A DNA stretch of 6,198 bases from Pseudomonadota bacterium (GTDB taxonomy: Bacteria > Pseudomonadota > Alphaproteobacteria > Caulobacterales > Caulobacteraceae). The translations under genes were made by a program, and so were the position numbers. The stretch covers positions 1 through 6,198 of the forward strand of contig JAEXJH010000265.1 in the NCBI GenBank assembly GCA_023445955.1, given 5' to 3'. The notes under the pieces were generated by a model. That model was not told the origin of the DNA. It did no database searches and saw nothing but the letters and a program-made list of their open reading frames with translations. Each line of letters starts with the position of its first letter. The stretch's first letter is position 1. Of this stretch, positions 1 through 6,198 are shown piece after piece.

Positions 1-98
1 GGCGCGGCCTCCTGGGCGAAGGCGGTGGCCCCCAACGGAGCTCCCGCCAGGGTCGCGGCGAGCAACAGCCCGGCCAGCGGCTTGAAGGTGAGTTTCAT
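1..98 (-). CDS. amtB: Probable ammonium transporter, N-terminal fragment (cut by window edge)
   Basis: Only the first 32 codons are present; the gene runs off the left edge. The visible product starts MKLTFKPLAG and continues with a hydrophobic Leu/Ala stretch, then ATAFA followed by QEAA. This reads as a cleavable signal peptide with a likely cut near residue 28. Many proteobacterial Amt/Rh-family ammonium channels are made with such a leader. No transporter core is visible, so the call rests mainly on context: it lies 26 bases downstream of a P-II gene on the same strand, and glnK-amtB is one of the most conserved bacterial gene pairs. AmtB is a trimeric inner-membrane ammonium channel that GlnK plugs when nitrogen is plentiful. 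A good Shine-Dalgarno (AAGGGGA, 113 to 107) sits 8 bases before the ATG. Any other secreted protein cannot be excluded from this fragment alone. Confidence 0.72.
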   Translation of the reverse strand, partial: MKLTFKPLAGLLLAATLAGAPLGATAFAQEAA

Positions 99-106
99 GG
101 TCGGTA

Positions 107-113
107 TCCCCTT
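107..113 (-). promoter_or_regulatory. Ribosome binding site of the amtB-like gene
   Basis: AAGGGGA on the minus strand, 8 bases before the ATG at 98. It lies in the short gap after glnK. A well-formed site here supports independent translation of the second gene from a shared glnK-amtB transcript, and it fixes the start codon. Confidence 0.6.
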
Positions 114-124
114 TTCCCGATGCG

Positions 125-659
<535 letters not shown>

Positions 660-784
660 AGCGGCATGCTGCGCCGCCGTTGCGTCAGAAACCGGCGATT
701 TGAGCGGACGGGAGGTTCTGGCCCGAACGGCCCGGCTTGCCCTAGGTTGGCGGAATCCCCATCGCCCCGCTCCGGAGCCCGCAG

Positions 785-1135
785 ATGTCGCCCCTGGTCA
801 TGAAGATCGCACCCTGGCTGATGCTGGTCATGTCGAACGTCTTCATGACCTACGCCTGGTATGGTCATTTGAAGGGCAAGCCGATGGCTCTGCCAATCGC
901 AATCCTTTCCAGCTGGCTGATCGCCCTGCCTGAATACATGCTGGCCGTGCCGGCCAACCGGATCGGCCACCATGTGTATTCGACAGCTCAGCTGAAGGTG
1001 GGGCAGGAGTTCATCACGCTGCTGGTGTTCACGCTGTTCTCGTTCTTCTATCTGGGTGAGGCGATCAAGTGGTCGACGGTCGCCGGGTTCGGTTTGATCG
1101 TCGCTGGCGTAGCGGTCGTATTCTTCTTCAAGTGA
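785..1135 (+). CDS. DUF486 family small integral membrane protein (DMT-like)
   Basis: 116 residues with four predicted membrane helices at roughly residues 7-25, 35-55, 76-92 and 97-115. This is half the helix count of a full drug/metabolite transporter and resembles the small multidrug-resistance type layout. Sequence features I associate with DUF486 are present: FMTYAWYGHLK after helix 1, the WLIALPEYMLAVPANRIGH stretch (44-62), QLKVGQEFITL (69-79) and YLGEAIKW (89-96). The family has no established substrate. Proteins of this size in the superfamily often work as dimers in the inner membrane, so efflux is conceivable but unproven. The ATG at 785 is preferred: GGAG (774-777) lies 7 bases upstream. 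An in-frame ATG at 800 would shorten the N-terminus by five residues. No intrinsic terminator follows; the inverted repeat at 1145-1166 lacks a T-tract. Confidence 0.88.
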   Translation: MSPLVMKIAPWLMLVMSNVFMTYAWYGHLKGKPMALPIAILSSWLIALPEYMLAVPANRIGHHVYSTAQLKVGQEFITLLVFTLFSFFYLGEAIKWSTVAGFGLIVAGVAVVFFFK

Positions 1136-1144
1136 AGCTCTGAA

Positions 1145-1166
1145 GTGATCACGTGCCCGTGATCAC
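1145..1166. repeat. Perfect 9-bp inverted repeat, candidate operator
   Basis: GTGATCACG (1145-1153) and CGTGATCAC (1158-1166) are exact reverse complements around TGCC. Each arm contains the self-palindromic octamer GTGATCAC, so the site is also a tandem pair of palindromes whose centres are 14 bp apart. It starts 10 bases after the DUF486 stop and ends directly before the GGAAC of the candidate fasciclin promoter. An RNA hairpin could form, but no T-run follows, so an operator is more likely than an intrinsic terminator. Confidence 0.6.
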
Positions 1167-1192
1167 GGAACCGACTCCCCGGTCCGGGCGTA
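1167..1192 (+). promoter_or_regulatory. Candidate sigma-T/EcfG-type promoter of the fasciclin gene
   Basis: GGAAC (1167-1171) and CGTA (1189-1192) are separated by 17 bases. The alphaproteobacterial general-stress ECF sigma factor (sigma-T in Caulobacter, EcfG elsewhere) recognises GGAAC-N16/17-CGTT, so only the last -10 base differs. Transcription would start near 1200, about 20 bases before the ATG at 1221. GACTC (1173-1177), a GANTC methylation site, lies in the spacer. Confidence 0.42.
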
Positions 1193-1205
1193 AACCGCTC
1201 GAACC

Positions 1206-1212
1206 GAGAGGA
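1206..1212 (+). promoter_or_regulatory. Ribosome binding site of the fasciclin gene
   Basis: GAGAGGA, 8 bases before the ATG at 1221. It decides the start, which also gives an intact signal peptide. Confidence 0.6.
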
Positions 1213-1220
1213 ACTCGACC

Positions 1221-2135
1221 ATGATCACCCAGCGTCTCCTGACCGCCGCCGCCGCGGTCGCCCTGATGACCGGCTTTGCTCACGCTCAAGAAGCCGCCGC
1301 GCCCGCAGCCCCGGCTCCGGCGGCGTCCTCGCCCGTCGTCGCCAAGGGCGACCTGATCCAGACCGCCGAGGCCTCGGGTCAGTTCAGCATCTTCCTGAAG
1401 GCTGTAGGCGCGGTGAACCTCACCAGCGTCCTGAAGACCAACCAGAACCTGACCCTGTTCGCCCCGACCGACGCCGCCTTCGCGGCCCTGCCGGCCGGCG
1501 AGCTGGACAAGCTGATGCTGCCGGAAAACGGCCCGATGCTGCAGAAGGTGCTGACCTATCACCTGATCAACGCCAAGGTGGACTCCACCAAGATCAAGGG
1601 CGCCAAGGGTGAAGTGAAGAGTGTCGAAGGCTCGCCGCTGCTGCTGGACGGCTCGGGCGCGACTCCGATGGTCGACACCGCCACCATCACCCAGACCGAC
1701 GTCATGGCCAGCAACGGCGTGCTGCACGTCGTCGACAAGGTCCTGATGCCCAAGGACGTCCCGGGCCTGCAAGCCGCCGCCTCGGCGACCGACGCCAACG
1801 CGACCATGCAGGTGGCTTCCAACGAGCAGATGGCGCCGGCAGGCCAGGCCATGCCTGCTGAGCCGCAGACGATGCCCGCTCCGACCGCTAGCACCGACAT
1901 GGCGACCGATCCGGCCGCCGCCCCGGCCATGGCGCCGGCCGCGCCGGAAGCCGGCGTGAACACCTCGGGCACGGTCGCGGTGTCGTCGAAGTCGCCGGAC
2001 GAGCAGGCCGCGCTGAAGGCCGGTGACGCCAATGTCGTCTCCAACCCGCCGGTCGCCGACACCAAGGCCAACCGCGCCAAGTACGGCCTGCCGGACTCCA
2101 ACGCCGGCAAGCGCACCGTGCCGAAGGGCAACTAA
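1221..2135 (+). CDS. Secreted FAS1 (fasciclin) domain protein with low-complexity tail
   Basis: 304 residues. A Sec signal peptide (MITQRLLTAAAAVALMTGFAHA) with a likely cut after AHA at residue 22 predicts export to the periplasm or beyond. After a short Ala/Pro linker, one FAS1 domain spans about 43-178. It shows the H1 box TLFAPTDAAFAAL (78-90), the central YH (113-114) and the H2 box GVLHVVDKVLMP (166-177). FAS1 domains generally mediate adhesion or protein contacts. Alphaproteobacterial members are often single-domain secreted proteins, such as Nex18 of Sinorhizobium, with poorly defined roles. Residues 183-245 are Ala/Pro/Met-rich and probably disordered. Residues 255-304 are more ordered, end in NRAKYG, SNAGKRT and KGN elements, and may be a separate motif. 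No sortase signal or lipobox is seen. The gene looks monocistronic, with its own candidate promoter, ribosome site and terminator. The domain call is firm; the biological role is unknown. Confidence 0.93.
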   Translation: MITQRLLTAAAAVALMTGFAHAQEAAAPAAPAPAASSPVVAKGDLIQTAEASGQFSIFLKAVGAVNLTSVLKTNQNLTLFAPTDAAFAALPAGELDKLMLPENGPMLQKVLTYHLINAKVDSTKIKGAKGEVKSVEGSPLLLDGSGATPMVDTATITQTDVMASNGVLHVVDKVLMPKDVPGLQAAASATDANATMQVASNEQMAPAGQAMPAEPQTMPAPTASTDMATDPAAAPAMAPAAPEAGVNTSGTVAVSSKSPDEQAALKAGDANVVSNPPVADTKANRAKYGLPDSNAGKRTVPKGN

Positions 2136-2159
2136 AGCCTTTCCGCTTCCGGACATCGC

Positions 2160-2188
2160 TTGAAGCACCAGTCGGCGGGCCCTATGGT
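2160..2188 (+). promoter_or_regulatory. Candidate glyQ promoter overlapping the upstream terminator
   Basis: TTGAAG (2160-2165) and TATGGT (2183-2188) are 17 bases apart and each matches four of six housekeeping consensus positions. The -10 would lie in the loop and right arm of the fasciclin terminator, giving a start near 2195 and a leader of about 25 bases. The match is modest. The case rests mainly on the lack of other room: glyQ begins only 18 bases after the T-tract. Confidence 0.3.
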
Positions 2189-2202
2189 CCGCCGACTTTT
2201 TT
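2171..2202 (+). terminator. Rho-independent terminator after the fasciclin gene
   Basis: GTCGGCGGGCC (2171-2181) pairs with GGTCCGCCGAC (2186-2196) to form an 11-bp GC-rich stem with one G-U pair and the loop CTAT. Six Ts follow (2197-2202). It lies 35 bases after the fasciclin stop codon and is the clearest terminator in the window. Confidence 0.9.
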
Positions 2203-2220
2203 CTAGGCCTGCTTCGATTG

Positions 2221-3120
2221 ATGTCGCGCGAAAAACCCAAGTCCTTCCAAAGCCTGATCCTGACGCTCCATGACTATTGGAGCCGGCAGGGCTGTATCAT
2301 CCTGCAGCCGCACGACGTGGAAGTGGGGGCAGGGACCCTGCACCCGGCCACGGTGCTGCGCGCGCTGGGCCCCAAGCCCTGGAACGCGGCCTATGTGCAG
2401 CCCTCGCGCCGTCCGGGCGACGGGCGCTATGGCGAGAACCCCAACCGCCTGCAGCACTATTACCAGTACCAGGTGATCCTGAAGCCGAACCCCGAGAACA
2501 TGCAGGACCTGTATCTCGGCTCGCTGGAAGCCATCGGCCTCGATTTGCGCACCCACGACATCCGCTTCGTCGAGGACGACTGGGAAAACCCGACCGTCGG
2601 CGCCTGGGGCCTGGGCTGGGAAGTCTGGTGCGACGGCATGGAAGTGTCGCAGTACACCTACTTCCAGCAGGTCGGTGGCCTGGACGTCTCGCCGGTGGCC
2701 GGCGAGCTGACCTACGGCCTGGAACGCCTGGCCATGTACGTGTTCGGCGTCGACAACGTCTACGACCTGCCGTTCAACGACCCGGACTCGCCCCTGGGCG
2801 CGACAACCTATGGCGACGTGTTCCTGGAGAACGAGCGCCAGCAGTCGGAAGCCAATTTCCACGGCTATGACGTTTCGGTGCTCAAGCAACAGTTCGAGCA
2901 CATGGAAGAGCAGGTCCCGCTGATGCTGGCCCGCTCGTACCAGGACAAGGCCCTGGTGCTGCCCGCCTACGACATGGTCCTCAAGGCCAGCCACCTCTTC
3001 AACCTGATGAACGCCCGCGGCGCGATCGCCGTCGCCGAGCGCGCCAGCTACATCGGCCGCATCCGCGACCTTTGTAAGATGTGCGCCAGCGCCTGGGTCG
3101 AACAGCAGGAAGCCGCGTAA
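2221..3120 (+). CDS. glyQ: Glycyl-tRNA synthetase alpha subunit
   Basis: 299 residues from the ATG at 2221, close to the roughly 300 of known GlyQ proteins. GlyQ carries the class II catalytic core of the alpha2-beta2 glycyl-tRNA synthetase, which activates glycine with ATP and charges tRNA-Gly in the cytoplasm. Diagnostic stretches run the full length: [17 protein letters not shown] (9-25), the motif 2 region with [20 protein letters not shown] (60-79), [20 protein letters not shown] (113-132), TYFQQVGGL (146-154) and motif 3 [13 protein letters not shown] (161-173). An in-frame TTG sits directly before the ATG at 2218, but the ATG is the better start. Upstream initiation signals are weak: the only purine-rich match is AGG (2205-2207), 13 bases away. 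This leaves a very short leader after the fasciclin terminator. It is followed 6 bases later by glyS, which it must partner, so the two are surely co-transcribed. Confidence 0.98.
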   Translation: MSREKPKSFQSLILTLHDYWSRQGCIILQPHDVEVGAGTLHPATVLRALGPKPWNAAYVQPSRRPGDGRYGENPNRLQHYYQYQVILKPNPENMQDLYLGSLEAIGLDLRTHDIRFVEDDWENPTVGAWGLGWEVWCDGMEVSQYTYFQQVGGLDVSPVAGELTYGLERLAMYVFGVDNVYDLPFNDPDSPLGATTYGDVFLENERQQSEANFHGYDVSVLKQQFEHMEEQVPLMLARSYQDKALVLPAYDMVLKASHLFNLMNARGAIAVAERASYIGRIRDLCKMCASAWVEQQEAA

Positions 3121-3126
3121 GTTAAG

Positions 3127-5184
3127 ATGCCCCAACTTCTCCTCGAACTGTTCTCGGAAGAGATCCCCGCCCGCATGCAGGCCCAGGCCGCCAAGGACCT
3201 GGAGCGCATGGCGCGCGAGCACCTGGCCGCCGCCGGCTTCCTGCCCGAGGCCCTGAAGACCTTCGCCGGCCCGCGCCGCCTGACCCTGGTGGCCGAAGGC
3301 CTGCCGCTGGCCCAGGCCGACCGCAAGGAAGAGCTGAAGGGGCCGCGCGTCGGCGCCCCGCCGCAAGCCATGGAAGGCTTCCTGCGCAAGGCGGGCCTGA
3401 CGCAGGACCAGCTGGTCGAGCGCGACGGCGTCTACATGGCCTTCATCGAGAAGAAGGGCCGTCCGACCCCAGAGATCGTCGCCGAGATGGTCGAGGCCAT
3501 CGTCCGCGGTTTCCCGTGGCCCAAGTCGATGATCTGGGGGACCAAGAAGCTGCGCTGGGTGCGTCCGCTGAAGCGGATCCTCTGCGTGCTGGACCGCGAG
3601 GTCGTGCCGTTCGCCATCGAGGGCATCCCGAGCGGCGACGTCACCGAAGGCCACCGCTTCATGGGCGACGCTCAGCCGTTCACGGCGCGGGACTTCGACG
3701 AGTACGCGGCGGGCCTGGAAGCTCACTTCGTCGTGCTCGACGTCGAGGAGCGCAAGGAACGCATCCTCGAAGGCTGCAAGACGCTGTGCTTCGCGCGTCA
3801 CCTGGAACTGGTCGAAGACCAAGGACTTCTGGACGAAGTCGCGGGCCTGGCCGAATGGCCGACGCCGGTGCTGGGCGACATGGATCCGGTGTTCCTCAGC
3901 CTGCCGCCCGAGGTGATCCGCACCTCGATGCGCACGCACCAGAAGTACTTCGCCGTCCGCAAGGCCGGTGAGGAGGGCCTGGCCCCGCACTTCATCACCA
4001 TCGCCAATATCCAGGCGGCAGACGGCGGCGCGGTGATCGCGGCCGGCAACGCCAAGGTGCTGTCCTCGCGCCTGTCCGACGCCCGCTTCTTCTGGGACGA
4101 GGACGTCAAGGTCGGCTTCGAGCCGTGGCTGGAGAAGCTGAACGGCGTGACCTTCCACGCCAAGCTGGGCACCATGGCCCAGCGCGTCGAACGCATCGTC
4201 GCCCTGGCCGGCGAGATCGCCCCGCTGGTCGGCGCGGATGTAGAGAAGACAAAGGAAGCCGCGCGCCTCGCCAAGGCGGACCTCGCCTCGCAGATGGTCG
4301 GCGAATTCCCCGAGCTGCAGGGCGTCATGGGCGGCTACTACGCCCGCACCTTCGGCCTGGACGGCGAGATCGCCGACGCCGTGCGCGACCACTACAAGCC
4401 GCAAGGCCCCTCGGACGCCGTGCCGACCGCGCCGGTCAGCATCGCGGTGGCGCTGGCCGATAAGCTGGACACGCTGGTCGGCTTCTTCGCGATCGACGAG
4501 AAGCCGACGGGCTCGAAGGACCCCTATGCGCTGCGACGCGCGGCGCTGGGCGTGATCCGGATTGTGCTGGAAAATGGTGTTCGCTTCGAGGAATCTGAAG
4601 TTTCGCGGGCCCACTACCTACGCCTCAAGCCAGGCAGGGCCGCGGACGACTGGTGGCCGTTGGAAGATTTGACGACCTTCTTCCTGGATCGCCTTGCTGT
4701 TCGCCTTCGGGATGAGGGGCGTCGTCATGACCTCGTTCAAGCGGCGGTTCACATCGCCTCCGGCCCCGACAACGACTTCACGCGCATCGTTGCGAGGGTC
4801 GAGGCCCTGGACGGTTTCCTGAAGACCGATGACGGCAAGAACCTGCTGGCCGGCTACAAGCGCGCTTCGAACATCCTCAAGGCCGAGGAGAAGAAGGGCG
4901 CTCTGCCGACCGGTGCGCCCGAGGCACCGACCGCCGACAGCGACGCCGAGGTCGGGCTCTACAACGCCCTGCGCCTGCTGGCCAAGCCGCTGAAGGACGC
5001 CCTGGACGCCGAGGACTTCACCGGCGCCATGACCCAACTGGCCGAGCTGCGCGGTCCGGTCGACGCCTATCTGGACGGAGTCTTCGTCAACGAGCCCGAG
5101 CACCGCGACAACCGCCTCAAGACCCTGGCCGCCGTCCGCGACGCCATGGGCCAGGTGGCGGACTTCGGGCTGATCGCCGGCTAG
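3127..5184 (+). CDS. glyS: Glycyl-tRNA synthetase beta subunit
   Basis: 685 residues, close to the 689 of E. coli GlyS. The beta subunit binds tRNA-Gly and is essential for aminoacylation with GlyQ. Visible landmarks in order are LLLELFSEEIPARM (4-17, the family N-terminus), RFFWDED (320-326), HAKLGTMAQRVERI beginning at His344 (HD-like region), EFPELQGVMGGYYA (393-406), PTGSKDPYALRRAALGVIRI (460-479) and a C-terminal anticodon-binding-type region ending in RGPVDAYLDGVFVNEPE (642-658) and NRLKTL. The gene starts 6 bases after the glyQ stop, with AGGAAG (3107-3112) rather far upstream, so translational coupling to glyQ is likely. Codons 479-538 are unusually rich in A/T-ending codons compared with a stretch I counted elsewhere in the gene. 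The stop codon overlaps that of the convergent cytochrome gene. No terminator fits at the 3' end. Confidence 0.98.
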   Translation: MPQLLLELFSEEIPARMQAQAAKDLERMAREHLAAAGFLPEALKTFAGPRRLTLVAEGLPLAQADRKEELKGPRVGAPPQAMEGFLRKAGLTQDQLVERDGVYMAFIEKKGRPTPEIVAEMVEAIVRGFPWPKSMIWGTKKLRWVRPLKRILCVLDREVVPFAIEGIPSGDVTEGHRFMGDAQPFTARDFDEYAAGLEAHFVVLDVEERKERILEGCKTLCFARHLELVEDQGLLDEVAGLAEWPTPVLGDMDPVFLSLPPEVIRTSMRTHQKYFAVRKAGEEGLAPHFITIANIQAADGGAVIAAGNAKVLSSRLSDARFFWDEDVKVGFEPWLEKLNGVTFHAKLGTMAQRVERIVALAGEIAPLVGADVEKTKEAARLAKADLASQMVGEFPELQGVMGGYYARTFGLDGEIADAVRDHYKPQGPSDAVPTAPVSIAVALADKLDTLVGFFAIDEKPTGSKDPYALRRAALGVIRIVLENGVRFEESEVSRAHYLRLKPGRAADDWWPLEDLTTFFLDRLAVRLRDEGRRHDLVQAAVHIASGPDNDFTRIVARVEALDGFLKTDDGKNLLAGYKRASNILKAEEKKGALPTGAPEAPTADSDAEVGLYNALRLLAKPLKDALDAEDFTGAMTQLAELRGPVDAYLDGVFVNEPEHRDNRLKTLAAVRDAMGQVADFGLIAG
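4561..4740 (+). other. Codon-usage island inside glyS
   Basis: Codons 479-538 of glyS include 24 of 60 ending in A or T (10, 3 and 11 in successive blocks of twenty), plus TTG and AGG codons. By comparison, 5 of 60 do so at 4081-4260 and 2 of 20 immediately downstream (4741-4800). The reading frame is intact. The island starts right after the conserved ALGVIRI element and covers a part of GlyS that I expect to be variable. Local recombination or weaker codon selection are the main explanations. Confidence 0.6.
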
Positions 5185-6158
5185 GGCTTCAACGACGCCA
5201 GATACACCGCGACATCGCGGATCTGCGCGTCGTCCAGCCCCTGGGCCGGGGCCTGCATCTGCGTCACGGCCGGCCCGCTCCGCGCGCCGGTCTTGATGTC
5301 CAGCAGTTGCCTGGCGAGGTAGGCCGCCGAACGACCGGCCAATGGCGGGGCGACGGCCGAGCCTTTCAGGCCCACGCCATGGCAGGTCGCGCAGGCCTGG
5401 CCGCCGGGACCGCCCGAGCGGGCCAGGGCCTCGCCGGCCGCGAGCGTTCCGACCGGCGCGTGGATCACGATGCCCGAGGTCGGGTCGGCCAGGACCATCC
5501 GCGACCAGTCCTCGGCGATCTCGACCACCTGGCCGTTCAGCGGCTGGGCGGGCTGGCCGGGGATTTCCTCCATCCAGCCGAAAAAGCTGCCGCGCCAAGC
5601 AGGCGCGGTGTCGGCCTCGATCACGCGGATGTGCGCCTTGCGGGGCAGGGCGGCGTAGTAGTCGGCCGCGGCCTGGAGGTCGGTGTCGGTGACCTTGCGG
5701 GCGATGTTGATCATCTCTCCCGTCGCCGGTCGGCCCGCCTCCCACGAATGGCGGCGGCCCGAGCGGAATTCCTGAACCTGCTGGACGATGTACTCGGCCT
5801 TCAGGCCTGCGAGGTCCGCCGTGCCGATATAGCCGTCGCCGCCGATCCGGTGGCACTCGGCGCAGGCTAGGACGCCGTCGCGGCCCTTGGCCACGCTCTG
5901 CGGCGCGGGCGGATGGCTTTGCGGGAACCAGTCGGGCGGGCCGGCGCCCTTGTTCAGCGCCTCGCCGGTATAGGTCACGATGCTGCCCGGAACATGCAGC
6001 TCACCGGCAGGGTAGGGCGGCAGCGGCGCTTGCGGACCCTTGGGATAGGCCCAGGCCAGCTGGGCGCCGGGCGGGGCCTTGGGCTGCTGCTGGCAGGCCA
6101 GCAGGGCGACGAGCGCGCCGCCGAGGATCATCACGGACGAAAGCGCGCGCAGTCGCAT
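5181..6158 (-). CDS. Di-heme c-type cytochrome, probable lipoprotein
   Basis: 325 residues. The N-terminus (MRLRALSSVMILGGALVALLAC) has basic residues, a hydrophobic core and a lipobox-like LLAC, predicting lipidation at Cys22 and membrane anchoring on the periplasmic side. The Leu at -2 is not ideal. Two covalent haem c motifs are present: CAECH (99-103) and CATCH (256-260). Each is followed by a cytochrome c4/c553-like domain with candidate distal Met ligands, Met149 in GEMINIA and Met301 in TQMQAPA. The domain ends ADYYAALP (165-172) and VAVYLASL (316-323) are typical. A non-haem linker of about 70 residues (180-250) separates the domains and includes NGQVVEIAEDWSRM and HAPVGTLAAGEAL. The likely role is periplasmic electron transfer. 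No oxidase or dehydrogenase partner is visible here. An internal ATG at codon 10 would lose the positive n-region, so the first is chosen, although the upstream Shine-Dalgarno is weak. Confidence 0.92.
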   Translation of the reverse strand: MRLRALSSVMILGGALVALLACQQQPKAPPGAQLAWAYPKGPQAPLPPYPAGELHVPGSIVTYTGEALNKGAGPPDWFPQSHPPAPQSVAKGRDGVLACAECHRIGGDGYIGTADLAGLKAEYIVQQVQEFRSGRRHSWEAGRPATGEMINIARKVTDTDLQAAADYYAALPRKAHIRVIEADTAPAWRGSFFGWMEEIPGQPAQPLNGQVVEIAEDWSRMVLADPTSGIVIHAPVGTLAAGEALARSGGPGGQACATCHGVGLKGSAVAPPLAGRSAAYLARQLLDIKTGARSGPAVTQMQAPAQGLDDAQIRDVAVYLASLKP

Positions 6159-6198
6159 GTCGGGCCCCCCGGCCGCGCCATGACGGCCCCGCGACGCC
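6159..6198. other. Sequence upstream of the cytochrome gene
   Basis: These last 40 bases precede the cytochrome start. A G-rich run on the minus strand (near 6164-6170) is the only possible ribosome site. An ATG on the plus strand at 6180 could begin a divergent gene, but too little is visible to call it. Confidence 0.4.

Noticed and set aside
1145..1166. Intrinsic terminator for the DUF486 gene
   Set aside because: The stem is perfect, but it is followed by GGAACCG with no T-tract, and each arm is itself palindromic, which fits a DNA-binding site better.
2218..2220. TTG start codon for glyQ
   Set aside because: An ATG follows immediately at 2221, gives the expected N-terminus and is far more commonly used.
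1149..2240. Open frame of 363 codons opposite the fasciclin gene
   Set aside because: Same codon-bias artefact; the product is a low-complexity Gly/Arg/His/Val sequence without a plausible start region.
2203..4614. Open frame of 803 codons on the minus strand opposite glyQ/glyS
   Set aside because: Long antisense frames are expected opposite GC-rich genes with strong third-position bias; the His/Leu/Gly/Arg/Val-rich product has no recognisable domain, and it covers two certain genes.
4618..5856. Open frame of 412 codons opposite the end of glyS and in another frame of the cytochrome gene
   Set aside because: It overlaps two well-supported genes and encodes an Arg/Gly/Pro-rich shadow sequence. 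Part of why it stays open is the codon shift in glyS, but nothing suggests a real protein.
6180..6198. Start of a divergent plus-strand gene
   Set aside because: An ATG is present but only six codons are visible, and there is no ribosome binding site upstream.

Overview
The window is about 6.2 kb of GC-rich DNA from an alphaproteobacterium, most likely in the Caulobacter/Phenylobacterium group. That placement is inference. It rests on strongly GC-ending codons, the protein sequence style, and a separate two-subunit glycyl-tRNA synthetase. Six genes are supported, one of them cut by the window edge. Most of the content is ordinary housekeeping and periplasmic or envelope function. I found no CRISPR array, insertion sequence, toxin-antitoxin pair, defence cluster or complete RNA gene.

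Layout: on the minus strand at the left edge lies a nitrogen-control operon. glnK (463 to 125) encodes a textbook P-II signalling protein, and 26 bases after it comes the start of a probable ammonium transporter gene (98 to 1, cut by the edge). A 321-base gap (464-784) separates it from the divergent plus-strand genes. These are a small four-helix membrane protein of the DUF486 family (785-1135) and a secreted FAS1/fasciclin-domain protein (1221-2135), which ends at a strong intrinsic terminator (2171-2202). The glycyl-tRNA synthetase operon follows: glyQ (2221-3120) and glyS (3127-5184), 6 bases apart. Converging on glyS from the right is a minus-strand di-heme c-type cytochrome with a probable lipoprotein signal (6158 to 5181). 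The two convergent genes share the CTAG at their ends as both stop codons.

How the genes work together: GlnK and the transporter form the standard ammonium-sensing and uptake pair, and GlyQ and GlyS assemble into one alpha2-beta2 enzyme. The DUF486 protein, fasciclin protein and cytochrome show no evident functional link to these or to each other.

The signals most worth a second look are regulatory or evolutionary. (1) A perfect 9-bp inverted repeat abuts a GGAAC-N17-CGTA element upstream of the fasciclin gene; that element resembles the promoters read by the alphaproteobacterial general-stress sigma factor (sigma-T/EcfG). (2) The repeat's core GTGATCAC recurs in a 12-bp palindrome upstream of glnK. 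(3) The glnK leader could fold over its own Shine-Dalgarno sequence and looks like a tRNA D-arm. (4) A stretch of about 60 codons inside glyS has markedly more A/T-ending codons than a reference stretch of the same gene. (5) The glyQ start lies 18 bases after the upstream terminator.
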